Part shown: positions 5,287 to 5,738 of the stretch, piece by piece | How positions within the stretch are numbered: position 1 is the first letter of the stretch | Layout: every line of letters starts with the position of its first letter | Assembly (NCBI GenBank): GCA_020853995.1 | Contig: JADYXV010000161.1 | Coordinates: 1-5,738, forward strand | DNA from: Novosphingobium sp. | Lineage (GTDB): Bacteria > Pseudomonadota > Alphaproteobacteria > Sphingomonadales > Sphingomonadaceae | Direction: 5' to 3' | DNA length: 5,738 bases | Translations under genes and position numbers: made by a program | Notes under the pieces: model-generated | What the model saw: the letters and a program-made list of their open reading frames with translations, nothing else | Database searches by the model: none | What the model was told of the DNA's origin: nothing

Positions 5287-5738
5287 ATGCAGCCTATCAC
5301 CATCCTTTTTGTCCATCAGAACATGCCCGGACAGTTTCGGCATCTGGCAGCAGAACTTGCAAAAAACCCCGCATACCGTGTGGTCTTCCTGACGCGGCGT
5401 GAAGGCGTGACAATGCCTAACGTCATCACCGCGCGCTATCCTCTAAAGGAAGCCCCGCCCCCTCCTGCTGAACCGCTGGTCAGATCTATTGCCCAATCGG
5501 TGAATTTCGGGGCGGCGGTTGCCAAAGCGGCGGTGGACATGGCGAACAAGAACATTGTCCCCGATCTGATCATAGCGCACCCCGGCTGGGGTGAGGCCCT
5601 GTTTTTACGCGATGCCTGGCCGCACGCCAAAATCGTTACTTATGGCGAATACTACTATCAACCCTATGATGGCGACATCGGGTTTGATCCGCTGTTTCCG
5701 CGCACCTTGCAGGGTGTTTGCAATGCGCGGATCATGAA
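5287..5738 (+). CDS. Family 4-type glycosyltransferase, N-terminal part, 3' truncated
   Basis: The frame is open to the right edge (150 codons plus 2 nt), so only the N-terminal domain is seen. It begins with ITILFVHQNMPGQFRHLAAE (4-23), a Rossmann-type first strand with the HQNxPGQFxHL signature. It also contains PDLIIAHPGWGEALFLRD (92-109), a Tyr-rich YGEYYYQPYDGDIGFDPLFP (118-137) and NARIM near the edge. This pattern fits the glycosyl transferase family 4 group domain (Pfam PF12000), the acceptor-side half of GT-B enzymes that transfer sugars from nucleotide donors; the donor domain would follow beyond the window. Substrate and pathway cannot be told from this part. The ATG at 5287 places the family N-terminus correctly; an in-frame ATG at 5242 would add 15 poorly conserved residues. 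GGATAAG (5268-5274) is at best a weak ribosome binding site. No signal peptide; probably cytoplasmic. Confidence 0.85.
   Translation, partial: MQPITILFVHQNMPGQFRHLAAELAKNPAYRVVFLTRREGVTMPNVITARYPLKEAPPPPAEPLVRSIAQSVNFGAAVAKAAVDMANKNIVPDLIIAHPGWGEALFLRDAWPHAKIVTYGEYYYQPYDGDIGFDPLFPRTLQGVCNARIM

Overview
The window looks like chromosomal DNA of an alphaproteobacterium, most likely a sphingomonad (Novosphingobium, Sphingopyxis or Sphingomonas type). This rests on the moderately high GC content by eye, the codon usage, and the flavour of the RsgA, TrmL and GreA/GreB-like proteins. No marker gene fixes the genus. There are eight protein-coding genes, two of them cut by the window edges. I see no rRNA, tRNA, CRISPR array, transposase or integrase.

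Region 1 (1-2683, + strand) is the 3' end of a bacterial cellulose synthesis (bcs) operon. It holds the C-terminal outer-membrane barrel of BcsC, a BcsD-type subunit (7 bp after bcsC) and a GH8 endoglucanase BcsZ (overlapping bcsD by 11 bp). The tight packing implies one transcript and coupled translation. BcsC would export the glucan across the outer membrane, BcsD would organise the nascent strands in the periplasm, and BcsZ would trim misaligned glucan. bcsA and bcsB are expected upstream, outside the window. Overlapping hairpins at the bcsZ stop codon, followed by a short T-run, probably end transcription.

Region 2 (2693-3912, - strand) converges on bcsZ. It encodes the ribosome-assembly GTPase RsgA and, 2 bp downstream, a 64-residue protein of unknown function with a lysine/alanine-rich repeated tail. 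The small gene's Shine-Dalgarno sequence lies inside the last codons of rsgA, so the two are probably co-translated.

Region 3 (3913-5090) starts with a 238-bp divergent intergenic stretch. Next come a GreA/GreB-family gene on the + strand, whose coiled coil looks shorter than that of canonical GreB, and a convergent trmL (tRNA wobble-position 2'-O-methyltransferase) on the - strand.

Region 4 (5091-5738) is a 196-bp divergent intergenic stretch followed by the first 150 codons of a family-4-type glycosyltransferase that runs off the right edge. It may open another polysaccharide locus.

Most of the window is recognisable housekeeping or cellulose machinery. I did not find a clearly new system. 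The points most worth a second look are the BcsD and lipoprotein-like BcsZ pair, the short-coil Gre-like factor, and the small basic-tailed protein coupled to RsgA.
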